A model generated the notes under the pieces. That model searched no databases. It was not told the origin of the DNA and saw nothing but the letters and a program-made list of their open reading frames with translations. From a virus, in the IMG/VR virus record IMGVR_UViG_3300021127_000002, positions 1-64,000 of that record: a stretch of 64,000 nucleotides of DNA, one strand, 5' to 3'. A program made the position numbers and the translations under genes. Of the stretch, positions 31,743 through 40,676 are shown piece by piece. The number at the start of each line of letters is the position of its first letter. Position 1 is the first letter of the stretch.

Positions 31743-32500
31743 TGAAAGTAGCTGTTTGTTTATCTGGACATAGCAGAAATTATAAACACAATTATCCAAA
31801 TTTTGACTTGGATGCTGATGTTTTTATTTCTTCATGTGAACAATCTGGTTTACCGAATCAAAATACACCAGAATATGTGGCATACCACTTTATGGATAAT
31901 TTGGTAACCGATTATGTTGATAAAACCGATATCATAAATTTATATAAGCCTAAATTGTATGAATTTCTTGATGATAAAATATATCCAAAAGAAATGCAAA
32001 GATATGTTGGAGTAAGAACAACAAGAAATTGCAAAATGGAACATATTGGAATGATGTTTTACCGCATATATCGAGCTAATACATTAAAGAAAAAATATGA
32101 ATATCTCAATAATTTCAAGTATGATTTTGTTATTAGAAGTAGATTTGATATTAAGATAAATCAATTCAATATTAATAAGGATTATTTGTATTTGGTCTGT
32201 TCAAAAAATAGAATGATTGATTTATTTTTTGCTGGAAGATCACACATTATGGATGCTATATGTGATTGTTATAATTGGTTTATACATCAAGAACCTGATT
32301 ATCTCGCCACATTTGAAAATGGAGAAGATATATTAAGATATTATATTGAAAGTTTAAATTTGAATGTTCCTTTTATCAACAATTTTGATATTACATTCAA
32401 TAAGGATTACCCAATTCAAGTCAATCATATTTTGAATGGATTAGTTAGACAAGTAGCTGCGGATGAAACAATAATACATGAAGGATACTGGCAACAATGA
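31742..32500 (+). CDS. Putative glycosyltransferase of phage/LPS type
   Basis: 252 residues. Begins VAVCLSGHSRNYKHNYPNF and has YDFVIRSRFDIKINQF, a pattern found in poorly defined glycosyltransferase-like proteins of large phages and LPS loci, where RSRFD supplies the acidic site. Overlaps the next gene by 4 bp. Confidence 0.6.
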   Translation: MKVAVCLSGHSRNYKHNYPNFDLDADVFISSCEQSGLPNQNTPEYVAYHFMDNLVTDYVDKTDIINLYKPKLYEFLDDKIYPKEMQRYVGVRTTRNCKMEHIGMMFYRIYRANTLKKKYEYLNNFKYDFVIRSRFDIKINQFNINKDYLYLVCSKNRMIDLFFAGRSHIMDAICDCYNWFIHQEPDYLATFENGEDILRYYIESLNLNVPFINNFDITFNKDYPIQVNHILNGLVRQVAADETIIHEGYWQQ

Positions 32501-33864
32501 TAAAGCTAATAATATTTGACCTTGATGGTGTTTTAATTGAGACCAAAAATTTACATTTTGAAGCACTTAATAAAGCTTTGAGGTTGGTAGGATATAAATA
32601 TGAGATTACATGGCAAGAACATTTAAGTAAATATGATGGTTTAAAAACCGATCAAAAGCTAAAAATGTTAACGGAAGAAAAGGGTTTGCCCACATCTCAT
32701 TATCAAGAAATTTGGGATAATAAGCAAAAATTTACTCTTGAGATGTTAGATAATTTAAAAGTTGACACCTCTTTAAGGGGTACAATACTTAAATTATCAA
32801 GAAACGGTTATAAAATTGCTTGTTGTTCAAATAGTATTAGAAAAACCATAATTACAATTTTGGATAAATTAGATATTATCAAATACTTTGATTTATTCAT
32901 ATCAAATGAAGATGTTTTGAATAGCAAACCACACCCTGAAATGTATTGGAATGCTATGTCAAAATTTAAAGTATTACCAGAAGAAACTCTTATAATTGAG
33001 GATTCACCATATGGTTTACTTGCAGCATCGAGAAGTGGCGCAAATATGTTAAGAGTAAAAAATCCGAAAGAAGTAAAACGCTCCACAATAATTAATACAA
33101 TAAATAAAATCAATAAAAATATGAATATACCTAAATGGAAAGATTCCAAATTAAATGTATTGATACCTATGGCTGGCGCTGGTAGTAGATTTGAACAAGC
33201 TGGTTATACATTTCCCAAACCATTGATTGACATCAAAAATAAACCAATGATTCAAGTGGTTGTTGAGAATTTAAATATAGATGCCAATTTCATATATGTG
33301 GTTCAAAAGAAACATAGAGAAAAATATAATCTTGACACATTACTAAATTTAATTACACCAGGTTGCAAAATTGTTGAAACTGATGGTATGACTGAAGGAG
33401 CTGCATGTACTGCTCTTTTAGCAAAAGAACACATTAATAATGACGCTCCATTGTTCTTTGCTAATTCAGACCAATTTGTTGAATGGGATTCTAATGAATT
33501 TATGTATAAAATGAATGAAACCGACTCTGATGGTGGTATTGTAATATTCAAAGCTATACACCCTAAATGGTCTTTTGCAAAAGTTGATGAAAATGGTTTT
33601 GTAACAGAAGTAGCGGAAAAAAATCCGATATCTGATAATGCAACTGTTGGATATTATTATTGGAAACATGGGTCTGATTTTGTCAAATATGCTGAACAGA
33701 TGATAGAAAAAAACATACGTGTGAATAATGAATTTTATGTATGTCCAGTCTTTAATCAAGCGATTGGAGATGGTAAAAAAATAAGAATATATGAGGCATC
33801 TGAAATGTGGGGGTTGGGGGATCCTGATTCTTTAGTCTATTATCTTAACAATTACAATAAATGA
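32497..33864 (+). CDS. HAD phosphatase fused to sugar nucleotidyltransferase
   Basis: 455 residues. Residues 1-210 are a beta-phosphoglucomutase-like HAD (FDLDGVLIETKNLHFEALN; CCSNS; KPHPEMY; IEDSPYG). Residues 215-455 are an NTP-transferase (IPMAGAGSRFEQAGYTFPKP; FFANSDQF; GYYYWKHGSDF). One chain could dephosphorylate a sugar bisphosphate and then activate the sugar with a nucleotide, as GmhB and HddC do in heptose synthesis. Compatible with heptose supply for the BAHT-like enzyme at 9791, but the sugar is not proven. Confidence 0.75.
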   Translation: MIKLIIFDLDGVLIETKNLHFEALNKALRLVGYKYEITWQEHLSKYDGLKTDQKLKMLTEEKGLPTSHYQEIWDNKQKFTLEMLDNLKVDTSLRGTILKLSRNGYKIACCSNSIRKTIITILDKLDIIKYFDLFISNEDVLNSKPHPEMYWNAMSKFKVLPEETLIIEDSPYGLLAASRSGANMLRVKNPKEVKRSTIINTINKINKNMNIPKWKDSKLNVLIPMAGAGSRFEQAGYTFPKPLIDIKNKPMIQVVVENLNIDANFIYVVQKKHREKYNLDTLLNLITPGCKIVETDGMTEGAACTALLAKEHINNDAPLFFANSDQFVEWDSNEFMYKMNETDSDGGIVIFKAIHPKWSFAKVDENGFVTEVAEKNPISDNATVGYYYWKHGSDFVKYAEQMIEKNIRVNNEFYVCPVFNQAIGDGKKIRIYEASEMWGLGDPDSLVYYLNNYNK

Positions 33865-33936
33865 GAAATAATTTTCATTTTTTATTTTGGTTTAAAAGTA
33901 TTGGGTATAAAACGATTGATGAAATTTTAAAAATAT

Positions 33937-34128
33937 ATGGGAGCACACAAAACAAAAAATAAAAAATTAGTTTCTTTTAGTGTTGACGAAGAAACGTTAA
34001 GAAGCTTCAATAAGCTGTGTAAACAGCGCAGTATAAATAAATCGCTTTTCATACAAAATTTTATGAAGGTGGTGTTGGGTACACCAGAAGATCTTAAATA
34101 TTATTTAGAAAATTATGGAAGTAAGTAA
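33937..34128 (+). CDS. Ribbon-helix-helix protein
   Basis: 63 residues. KKLVSFSVDEETLRSFNKLC then NKSLFIQNFMKVVL is the strand-helix-helix of MetJ/Arc DNA-binding proteins. Probable small repressor; a target inside the glycan region is possible. Overlaps the following methyltransferase by 14 bp. Confidence 0.75.
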   Translation: MGAHKTKNKKLVSFSVDEETLRSFNKLCKQRSINKSLFIQNFMKVVLGTPEDLKYYLENYGSK

Positions 34129-34741
34129 TTATCATGCTGGTTGGCAAAATGCCAGACTCAATTTCATATTTTCCCAATATCCAGAAAATTATTTTGTTGG
34201 TAAGAGAATTTTAGAATTGGGTGCATTTAATGGTTATATTGGTGCGCAATTTGCTAAAAAGGGTGCCTATGTAAAGATTGTAGAAGGGAGAAAAGAAAAT
34301 GTTGATAATATTCGTTCAAATTATCCAAACTTGATTGTTGAACAAGGTGATTTGGATTCACCAAACTGGAATTATGGTGAGTGGGACATTATTATAAATT
34401 TTGGTTTATATTATCATCTTACAAATTATCATAGACAACATTTGATCAATTGTATTAATAACAGTAAACTTATGTTTTTTGAAACTGTTATATTTGATAA
34501 TTCCCAGCCAGTTTTATATTTTAGGAATGAACAAGGTATAGATCAGGCTTTACAATCAACAGCTGGTACGCCATCAACATCATATGTTGAAAATATATTA
34601 AATGAGTGTGATGTTAAATTTGAAAAATTTTCTGATTCATCATTAAATGGTGATTGTCATCATTATGATTGGGTTGATAGAAACAGTAATCAATTTGACG
34701 CTTTCTCAAGAAGATTATGGATAATTAAAGGTAAATTATGA
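34115..34741 (+). CDS. SAM-dependent methyltransferase
   Basis: 208 residues. ILELGAFNGYIGAQFAKKGA is motif I; VEGRKENVDNI motif II; WDIIINFGLYYHL motif IV. Likely modifies a glycan or small molecule in this operon. Overlaps the next gene by 4 bp. Confidence 0.8.
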   Translation: MEVSNYHAGWQNARLNFIFSQYPENYFVGKRILELGAFNGYIGAQFAKKGAYVKIVEGRKENVDNIRSNYPNLIVEQGDLDSPNWNYGEWDIIINFGLYYHLTNYHRQHLINCINNSKLMFFETVIFDNSQPVLYFRNEQGIDQALQSTAGTPSTSYVENILNECDVKFEKFSDSSLNGDCHHYDWVDRNSNQFDAFSRRLWIIKGKL

Positions 34742-35097
34742 AAATAGAGGTTTCACACGGTGAGATTGTTGATAAGTTAACAATTTTAACAATTAAAAAA
34801 GAAAGAATCCAAGACCCCAAAAAGCTTATTGATTTATCTAAAGAATATGACTATATTTTAGGTATTGTTGAAAATGATTTAAAGATGTCAACATCATCTG
34901 AAGAATTCAATGAACTTTTGGAAATAAATAAAAAAATATGGGATTCTGAAGATATGGTAAGATCCAATTTGAATGATTCGGATTATCTGTATTACAGTAA
35001 GTTATCTCATGATAACAATGAAAAAAGATTCAAAATTAAACAAAAAATAAATAATAAATATAATTCGAATTTTATAGAAGTTAAAAATTATGGATAA
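34738..35097 (+). CDS. DUF6165-like small protein
   Basis: 119 residues. EVSHGEIVDKLTILTIKKER with DPKKLIDLSKEY matches a small family linked to polysaccharide loci whose function is unknown. Charged, helical, cytosolic. Coupled to both neighbours by overlaps. Confidence 0.6.
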   Translation: MKIEVSHGEIVDKLTILTIKKERIQDPKKLIDLSKEYDYILGIVENDLKMSTSSEEFNELLEINKKIWDSEDMVRSNLNDSDYLYYSKLSHDNNEKRFKIKQKINNKYNSNFIEVKNYG

Positions 35098-36304
35098 GGT
35101 TTTAATATTAGGTGATCATTGTGTTTCAGATTTCATAACATCTGATGATGCTGACAGAAAAAAATATAGTCTTGATTTGCAGATTGAACAAAGCACAGGT
35201 GCTGTTAGATTAGTTGAAGATGCGCCAGATGATAGTATGTGGGGAAAGTATTGGTATAGATCAGGTATCAATGCAACAATGACTAAAGAACTTGGTAATA
35301 TTGTTAATGAAATCACATCAAGAATTAAATATCAGCCAGGTGATATATGGTTAGACATTGCTTGTAACGATGGTACGATGTTAAGACAAATACCATATGA
35401 TTTTGTTAGACTTGGTATTGACCCATGTGACGATTCATTTTACAATGAGGCATGTAAATATGGTGTTGTTGTTCAAGATTACTTTAACTATAACAGTTAT
35501 CAAAAAACAGGTTATGGTGACCAAAAATGTAAAGTTATTACAACGATAGCAATGTTCTATGATTTATCGGATCCAAATCCCTTTATTGAAGATATCAATA
35601 AAATTCTTGATGATAATGGTTTGTGGGTGTTACAAATGAGTTACACGCCGCTTATGATTGAACAATTGGCTTTTGACAATATATGTCATGAACATAGATA
35701 TTATTACTCTTTAAGAACCATCCAAAATTTATTTGCTAAACATAATCTGAAAATTGTTGATTGTGAATTGAATGATGTAAATGGCGGTAGTTTCAGAGTT
35801 TATGTTCAAAAAGATAAAGCTGCTATAACATCATTCGGTACAGCACCATTAAGAGATGTTTGTAATTATAGAATTCAGTCTATTTTAAATTATGAAAATA
35901 TCATTAATATTGAATCCCCTGAAGTTTGGAAACAATATCAGAAAGATATTGATAATTTGAAAGAGCAGACAGTATCATTCATCAAAGGTGAGATAGCAAA
36001 AGGTAAAACAGTCTATGGTTATGGCGCATCAACCAAAGGAAATACGTTATTACAATACTTTGGTTTGGATCACACATTAATAACAGCCATTGCAGAAAGA
36101 AGTCCTTATAAATATGGTTTGAAGACAGTTGGTACTAATATACCAATTATATCTGAGGATGAAATGAGAGAAGCTAAACCAGATTATCTTTTGGTACTAC
36201 CATGGCATTTTATTAATGAATTTGTAGGCAGAGAAAAGGAATTTCTTAATCGTGGTGGTAAATTTATTGTACCATGTCCTAAATTTGAAATCATAGGAAA
36301 ATAA
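35090..36304 (+). CDS. Sugar C-methyltransferase, zinc motif lacking
   Basis: 404 residues. DIWLDIACNDGTMLRQIPYD is the SAM motif; HEHRYYYSLRTIQNLF is the conserved H-E-H block; the C-terminal third (GYGASTKGNTLLQYFGLD through LPWHFINEF) is the C-methyltransferase closing domain. Family members usually begin with a CxxC zinc module; here the chain starts LILGDHCVSDFITSD and lacks the paired cysteines. Predicted to branch a nucleotide sugar; the GDP-4-keto-6-deoxymannose made by the next gene is a plausible substrate. Confidence 0.75.
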   Translation: MDKVLILGDHCVSDFITSDDADRKKYSLDLQIEQSTGAVRLVEDAPDDSMWGKYWYRSGINATMTKELGNIVNEITSRIKYQPGDIWLDIACNDGTMLRQIPYDFVRLGIDPCDDSFYNEACKYGVVVQDYFNYNSYQKTGYGDQKCKVITTIAMFYDLSDPNPFIEDINKILDDNGLWVLQMSYTPLMIEQLAFDNICHEHRYYYSLRTIQNLFAKHNLKIVDCELNDVNGGSFRVYVQKDKAAITSFGTAPLRDVCNYRIQSILNYENIINIESPEVWKQYQKDIDNLKEQTVSFIKGEIAKGKTVYGYGASTKGNTLLQYFGLDHTLITAIAERSPYKYGLKTVGTNIPIISEDEMREAKPDYLLVLPWHFINEFVGREKEFLNRGGKFIVPCPKFEIIGK

Positions 36305-36323
36305 TATACTTTAAAATTAACTA

Positions 36324-37295
36324 ATGAAAAAAGCTTTTATAACAGGTATAAACGGACAAGATGGTTCATATTTAGCTGAATTACTTTTATCCAAAGGATA
36401 TGAAGTACATGGTACAAGAAAAAGAAGTTCTATCAAAGAAAGTGAAATTGGTCGAATTGATAATATACAAGACAAAATAAAATTTTATTATGTTGATCTT
36501 GTGGATTTAAGTTCGTTAATAAACGTACTTAAAGAAATACAACCAGATGAAATATATAATCTCGCAGCGCAATCAGATGTAAGAATATCTTTTGATCAAC
36601 CTATTCATACGTCTATGGTTACTGGTATTGGTGCTTTAAATGTTATTGAAGCGGCAAGATTATTGGGTTTAAAATGTAAGATATATCAGGCATCTTCTTC
36701 AGAAATGTTTGGTAATAGTATAGACTCAGATGGGTACCAAAGAGAAACAACCAAAATGGTTCCAGTATCACCATATGGATGTTCAAAATTATTTGCTCAT
36801 AATATATGCCACAATTATAGGAATTCCTATAATATGTTTATTTCCAACGGTATTTTATTCAATCATGAATCACCAAGAAGGGGAACAAATTTTGTAACAA
36901 ATAAAGTCTGTAAAGAAGCTGTTAAAATCAAACTTGGTTTAATCGATAAACTTTATTTGGGGAATTTGAATGCAACAAGAGATTGGGGACACGCAAAGGA
37001 TTATGTTGAAGCTATGTGGTTAATATTGCAACAAGATGAAGCTGATGATTTTGTTTGTGCAACAGGGGTATCACATTCAGTGAAAGATCTTGTTGAATAT
37101 GTGTTTGGCTCACTTGGATTGGATTGGGAACAGCATGTTGTACAAGACCCAAAATTCTTGCGTTATGAGGAATTAAATGACTTAAAAGGTGACTCAAGTA
37201 AATTAAGAGATAAAACTAACTGGAAACCAAATTATACCTTCGAATCCATGTTAGATGAAATGATTAAATATTGGTTCGATTATTATGAAATCTAA
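36324..37295 (+). CDS. gmd: GDP-mannose 4,6-dehydratase
   Basis: 323 residues, family length. TGINGQDGSYLAELLLSKGY binds NADP; SSSEMFG carries the catalytic Ser/Glu; SPYGCSK gives Y-x3-K; NHESPRRGTNFVTNK and LGNLNATRDWGHAKDYVEAM are diagnostic. Makes GDP-4-keto-6-deoxy-mannose, precursor of GDP-fucose and related sugars, which the GT11 fucosyltransferases at 52.9-57.2 kb could use. Confidence 0.93.
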   Translation: MKKAFITGINGQDGSYLAELLLSKGYEVHGTRKRSSIKESEIGRIDNIQDKIKFYYVDLVDLSSLINVLKEIQPDEIYNLAAQSDVRISFDQPIHTSMVTGIGALNVIEAARLLGLKCKIYQASSSEMFGNSIDSDGYQRETTKMVPVSPYGCSKLFAHNICHNYRNSYNMFISNGILFNHESPRRGTNFVTNKVCKEAVKIKLGLIDKLYLGNLNATRDWGHAKDYVEAMWLILQQDEADDFVCATGVSHSVKDLVEYVFGSLGLDWEQHVVQDPKFLRYEELNDLKGDSSKLRDKTNWKPNYTFESMLDEMIKYWFDYYEI

Positions 37296-38343
37296 AGAAG
37301 AGATTGTTATTATAAATGCTATTCCAAATAGTTCGGATAAGGTGGAGATGTTAGAAAAACAAATTCACTATTTCAGTAAATTAAATTTACCGATACTTGT
37401 TGTTAGTGGGTGCGATATACCTCAACATATATTACCAACAATCGATTATTATATTGTGAATACAGATAATGAAAGGATTGAAAAAGATTACTCATGCAAA
37501 ATGTATGAAGCTGGATTAACAGACCTTGCTTTAGATCATGAAATTATAGGTAATGCATTATTTAATTTTTATTGGCCCACTGTAAACTCAACTATAACAA
37601 AAAATATTAAATTGGGTTTCAATATGGCAAAAATATTGAATTACAAACGAGCAATATATACAGAAGATGATAATATATTTAAAGATGGTAGTTTTTATTT
37701 TTTAAATGAAAATATGAATGCACTTAGAAATGGTTATAAATTTGCGGCGTGGAAAGGTATGATGTCTGAAGAATTGCCTATGATGTGTACTGCATTCTTT
37801 TTTGCTGATATTAATTTCTTATGTAATTCGTTGACATTACCACATATGAAGGATGAATGGTATGATGTTCAGGTATCGAAAACCTATCATTTTCATAAAC
37901 CATACGAATACGTTTATTATAGATTTTTTGAACAATATGATCATTTAGTTTATGATTGTCATGACAGCTATACGAATCTTATAAAGAATAATGAAAATAA
38001 TTCTTTGATGGAGTTCGGTCAAATGAATAGAAGATTTAGTGAGAAGAATTTGATAAATACGTTTTTTACTGTTGTGAGAGCGCCAAATGATAACAACAAA
38101 AAAATACTTATCCTTCTTAATAAAACCGCATATATGCCAAACGGTGGTATCAATTACAATATTGATATATTTTATGATGATAATTTTGTTAATACTGTAC
38201 AATTGGATATAAACGCTTATTATCATGTATTGTTATCTAATGATATAAAACAGGTTAAATTAAATATATCTGGTTACGGTGAAAGAATTATTGATTGTGA
38301 CATTAATAGTGTTAAGAATAATGGACATGTAATATTTTTTTAA
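37285..38343 (+). CDS. GT-A-like glycosyltransferase with beta-rich tail
   Basis: 352 residues. Residues 1-240 resemble the second domain of the protein at 7093 (IVIINAIPNSSDKVEML opening; AIYTEDDNIFKDG as acidic metal site; AAWKGMMS). Residues ~270-352 form a small beta domain. Overlaps gmd by 11 bp and the next gene by 1 bp. Confidence 0.65.
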   Translation: MKSKEEIVIINAIPNSSDKVEMLEKQIHYFSKLNLPILVVSGCDIPQHILPTIDYYIVNTDNERIEKDYSCKMYEAGLTDLALDHEIIGNALFNFYWPTVNSTITKNIKLGFNMAKILNYKRAIYTEDDNIFKDGSFYFLNENMNALRNGYKFAAWKGMMSEELPMMCTAFFFADINFLCNSLTLPHMKDEWYDVQVSKTYHFHKPYEYVYYRFFEQYDHLVYDCHDSYTNLIKNNENNSLMEFGQMNRRFSEKNLINTFFTVVRAPNDNNKKILILLNKTAYMPNGGINYNIDIFYDDNFVNTVQLDINAYYHVLLSNDIKQVKLNISGYGERIIDCDINSVKNNGHVIFF

Positions 38344-39134
38344 TGAATTTAATTATTGGTAACACAAGTCAATTTTTTACATATTTTAAAGAACAAGACC
38401 CAAACATTATTGGAGTTTCATCTCGAAACTTTGATTTAAGTAGCATTGGTTTTCATGAATATAATAGAGCGATATTAACCTTTGGGGAACATAGAACGTT
38501 TGCAGATATATCACTTGAAGATTATATATCTGTTAATGTTGATTATACACTTGAAGTTATAAATAAAATTAAAGACCAATGTAAAACGATAGTTGTTTTT
38601 ATCACCAGTGAGTTATGGAATAATTGCTCTGGTGGTATAACTTTGGAAACACCCATAAATTACAACTACACCCATTATATTAAATCAAAGGAAATTCTTA
38701 GAGATAAAATAATGCATTTAAGAGAATCGCAAGGTCTTAACATTATTATGGTTTATCCTTTCAATTGTAATTCACCTTATAGAAAAGATGGGTTTTTATT
38801 CAAGAAATTCATAAATTTAATAAATGACAAACAACCAATAATCATTGGTGATTTAAATTTTCAAAGAGATTTACCACACCCAAAATTACTTGTTGAAACA
38901 TGTTTATCAAGCACTGAAGATGCTATCATAGGATCTGGTAATTTAACCAACATGCGTGAATTTTACACCAAAATATTGGGATGTTTCGATATTGAATACA
39001 AAAATTATGTAACAGAAAACCCTAAAATATTTCAAAACACCAGATTACCCTTTTATTATGATACTAAGGAAAAATATAATGGTATAATAGAAGATACTAT
39101 ATATGATATTAAAAAATATCTGAAAATTTTTTAA
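38343..39134 (+). CDS. SDR-type sugar epimerase/reductase, divergent
   Basis: 263 residues. N-terminal Rossmann glycines are eroded (LIIGNTSQFFTYF), but TSELWNNCSG and YIKSKEILRDKI give the Ser and Y-x3-K pair, followed by NIIMVYPFNCNSPYRKDG. Possibly the 4-keto reductase/epimerase partner of Gmd; the weak cofactor motif lowers certainty. Confidence 0.6.
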   Translation: MNLIIGNTSQFFTYFKEQDPNIIGVSSRNFDLSSIGFHEYNRAILTFGEHRTFADISLEDYISVNVDYTLEVINKIKDQCKTIVVFITSELWNNCSGGITLETPINYNYTHYIKSKEILRDKIMHLRESQGLNIIMVYPFNCNSPYRKDGFLFKKFINLINDKQPIIIGDLNFQRDLPHPKLLVETCLSSTEDAIIGSGNLTNMREFYTKILGCFDIEYKNYVTENPKIFQNTRLPFYYDTKEKYNGIIEDTIYDIKKYLKIF

Positions 39135-39142
39135 AAAAAGTT

Positions 39143-39172
39143 TTGTTTTTTCAAAATTTCTTCATACTTTTA
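39143..39172 (+). promoter_or_regulatory. Bacteroidota-type promoter
   Basis: TTG at 39143 and TACTTTTA at 39165-39172, ahead of the amber-containing PTH2-like gene. Confidence 0.55.
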
Positions 39173-39206
39173 CACTATATATTATTAGAACGAAAAAAAA
39201 ATTATC

Positions 39207-39560
39207 ATGTTGTAGATTAACAAATTAATTGTCGTAACACGAAAAGATATTGATCCTGGCTTACAGATGAGCCAGAGTGGACATGCCTTAGCTCAGTTCT
39301 TCTTGGAACATCCAGAACGAGCAAATCAATGGAATAATAACTTTCTAATCTGTTTATCCATTGAAAATGAAGAAAAGCTACATAAATTATACAATAAGTT
39401 AGAAGAGCGAGGCATAGCCGTCTCTTATTTCACCGAACCTGATATTGGTCATCAAATGACCGCAATTGCTTTTGAAGGCTCTAAAGAGGCTTCCAAAGTT
39501 ACGTCTTCATTGCCTTTAGCATTAAAGGAATATAAAAACAATAAAATTATGTCACATTAA
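39207..39560 (+). CDS. PTH2-like peptidyl-tRNA hydrolase with amber codon 3
   Basis: The frame runs ATG-TTG-TAG-ATT from 39207. Only when read through the TAG (39213-39215) does it encode KLIVVTRKDIDPGLQMSQSG, the N-terminal strand and glycine turn of PTH2-type hydrolases; starting at the next ATG (39267) would remove this essential part. The rest (HALAQFF; NEEKLHKLYNKLEERGI; EPDIGHQMTAIAF) fits PTH2. The enzyme frees tRNA from stalled peptidyl-tRNA. Read as Gln the start is MLQIN. Alternatives: initiation at a non-ATG codon after the TAG, or a two-codon minigene preceding it. Confidence 0.7.
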
Positions 39561-39571
39561 AATTAAAAACT

Positions 39572-39766
39572 ATGTTGTAGATTACAGAAAGAAAGGAACC
39601 AATTACGTTCCATTTTAACAAGAAACATCTCGAAGATCCTACTGTACCTATGTGGGTTGTTAAATGTCGAGGCGATACTTATTATGTTCATCATGTTGAT
39701 GTAGAACCTGGTGTTGGATTACAATCCAAGTACAAAGGGTTCTATAAAATTCAAAGCAAGTCTTAA
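39572..39766 (+). CDS. Small phage protein with amber codon 3
   Basis: Second gene opening ATG-TTG-TAG-ATT (TAG at 39578-39580), 11 bp after the PTH2-like gene and sharing ATGTTGTAGATTA with it. After the amber come 61 codons (TFHFNKKHLEDPTVPMWVVK; TYYVHHVDVEPGVG), a small protein type also seen in T4-like phages. No function known. The repeat of the same unusual start argues against sequencing error. Confidence 0.6.
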
Positions 39767-39810
39767 AATAATAACAGAAAATAATTTAATAATCGCTAAA
39801 ATTTTTAACA

Positions 39811-40101
39811 ATGAAAAACTCTAAAACAGAAATGATCAAATCTAAATTCAGTAATGCTGTACACAGATTACTTAATCCAACCCCAATGAAAAACAGGGAT
39901 AAATGGAGAAATAAACCAACACCTTTGACTGATGCTCAAAAGATTGAACTATTTGATAAAATAGTTCAATTAGATAAAGAAATAAGCAATGAGCTTGGTT
40001 CTTATTGGTTTGATAGAAGATGGAAAAAACGTAGGGATAAAGCTCGTGTTGAGCGTGGTTGGAAAGCAAAACAAAAAAATAAAAGAAAAGTTGAACAATA
40101 A
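39811..40101 (+). CDS. Basic hypothetical protein
   Basis: 96 residues, C-terminal half very basic (RRWKKRRDKARVERGW; KQKNKRKVEQ). Likely binds nucleic acid. In the translation-related block between the PTH2-like gene and tRNA-Cys. Confidence 0.6.
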   Translation: MKNSKTEMIKSKFSNAVHRLLNPTPMKNRDKWRNKPTPLTDAQKIELFDKIVQLDKEISNELGSYWFDRRWKKRRDKARVERGWKAKQKNKRKVEQ

Positions 40102-40102
40102 T

Positions 40103-40132
40103 TTGTTTATTTAAAAACTTTTATTACTTTTG
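40103..40132 (+). promoter_or_regulatory. Promoter of tRNA-Cys
   Basis: TTG at 40103 and TACTTTTG at 40125-40132. A hairpin GTGTAGT/ACTACAC (about 40132-40152) lies at the transcript start. Confidence 0.75.
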
Positions 40133-40158
40133 TGTAGTTATTAATACTACACAAACTT

Positions 40159-40231
40159 GTACATGTGGTCGAGTGGTTAAGGCAGGTGCCTGCAAAGTAT
40201 CAATTCGGTGGTTCGAATCCATCCATGTACT
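40159..40231 (+). tRNA. tRNA-Cys(GCA)
   Basis: Anticodon loop CTGCAAA, acceptor GTACATG/CATGTAC. The only amino acid not represented in any of the three tRNA leader runs, and it is controlled separately. Confidence 0.9.
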
Positions 40232-40250
40232 CTAAATTTAAATTAAATAT

Positions 40251-40580
40251 ATGAAAAAAAATATAGACTTCAATACTTACAAGGAACTTAGTGATAAAGT
40301 TGAAATATTGTTAGGTGAAATCACGTCCGCAGAAAAAGTGGAAAAAAGTGATAAGATGTTAAAGTTAACTGTGAACTTCGGAAATGAAGATGTTAGAACA
40401 GTAATGACAAACATCGGTAACAGAATTGATTGTAATGAACTTGTAAATTCGGTTTATCCTTTTATAACAAATCTTGAACCAGCTAAAATTATGGGTATAA
40501 TGTCATCTGCGATGATAATGGTGCCGTCAAGTGGTGATACTCTTGATTTAATGGGTAATCCTGGTTCACGATTGATGTAA
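40251..40580 (+). CDS. tRNA-binding OB-fold protein (Trbp111-like)
   Basis: 109 residues. LGEITSAEKVEKSDKMLKLT, then VNFGNEDVRTVMTNI and a closing SSAMIMVPSSG match the tRNA-binding domain found at the C-terminus of MetRS and in CsaA/Trbp111. It lies between tRNA-Cys and the suppressor-like tRNA, so a tRNA chaperone or aminoacylation cofactor role is likely. Confidence 0.8.
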   Translation: MKKNIDFNTYKELSDKVEILLGEITSAEKVEKSDKMLKLTVNFGNEDVRTVMTNIGNRIDCNELVNSVYPFITNLEPAKIMGIMSSAMIMVPSSGDTLDLMGNPGSRLM

Positions 40581-40588
40581 TCAGATCA

Positions 40589-40660
40589 GGCTCGTTGGTG
40601 TAGCGGCAACATTCGGAATTCTAAACTCCAGAGTCACCAGTTCGATCCTGGTACGAGCCA
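40589..40660 (+). tRNA. Amber suppressor-like tRNA(CUA)
   Basis: 72 nt, normal spacing throughout: acceptor GGCTCGT/ACGAGCC, Gln-type D-arm GTGT-AGCGGCA-ACAT, anticodon stem CGGAA/CTCCA (three of five paired), loop TTCTAAA, T-arm ACCAG-TTCGATC-CTGGT. The anticodon CUA reads UAG. Two genes within 1.4 kb upstream have TAG as codon 3. Confidence 0.8.
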
Positions 40661-40676
40661 CATAATTTATATTTCA

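Noticed and set aside
39207-40660. Genome-wide reassignment of TAG to an amino acid
   Set aside because: Apart from two start-proximal TAGs no in-frame TAG is needed to explain any gene, and TAG ends the genes at 23531 and 47148.
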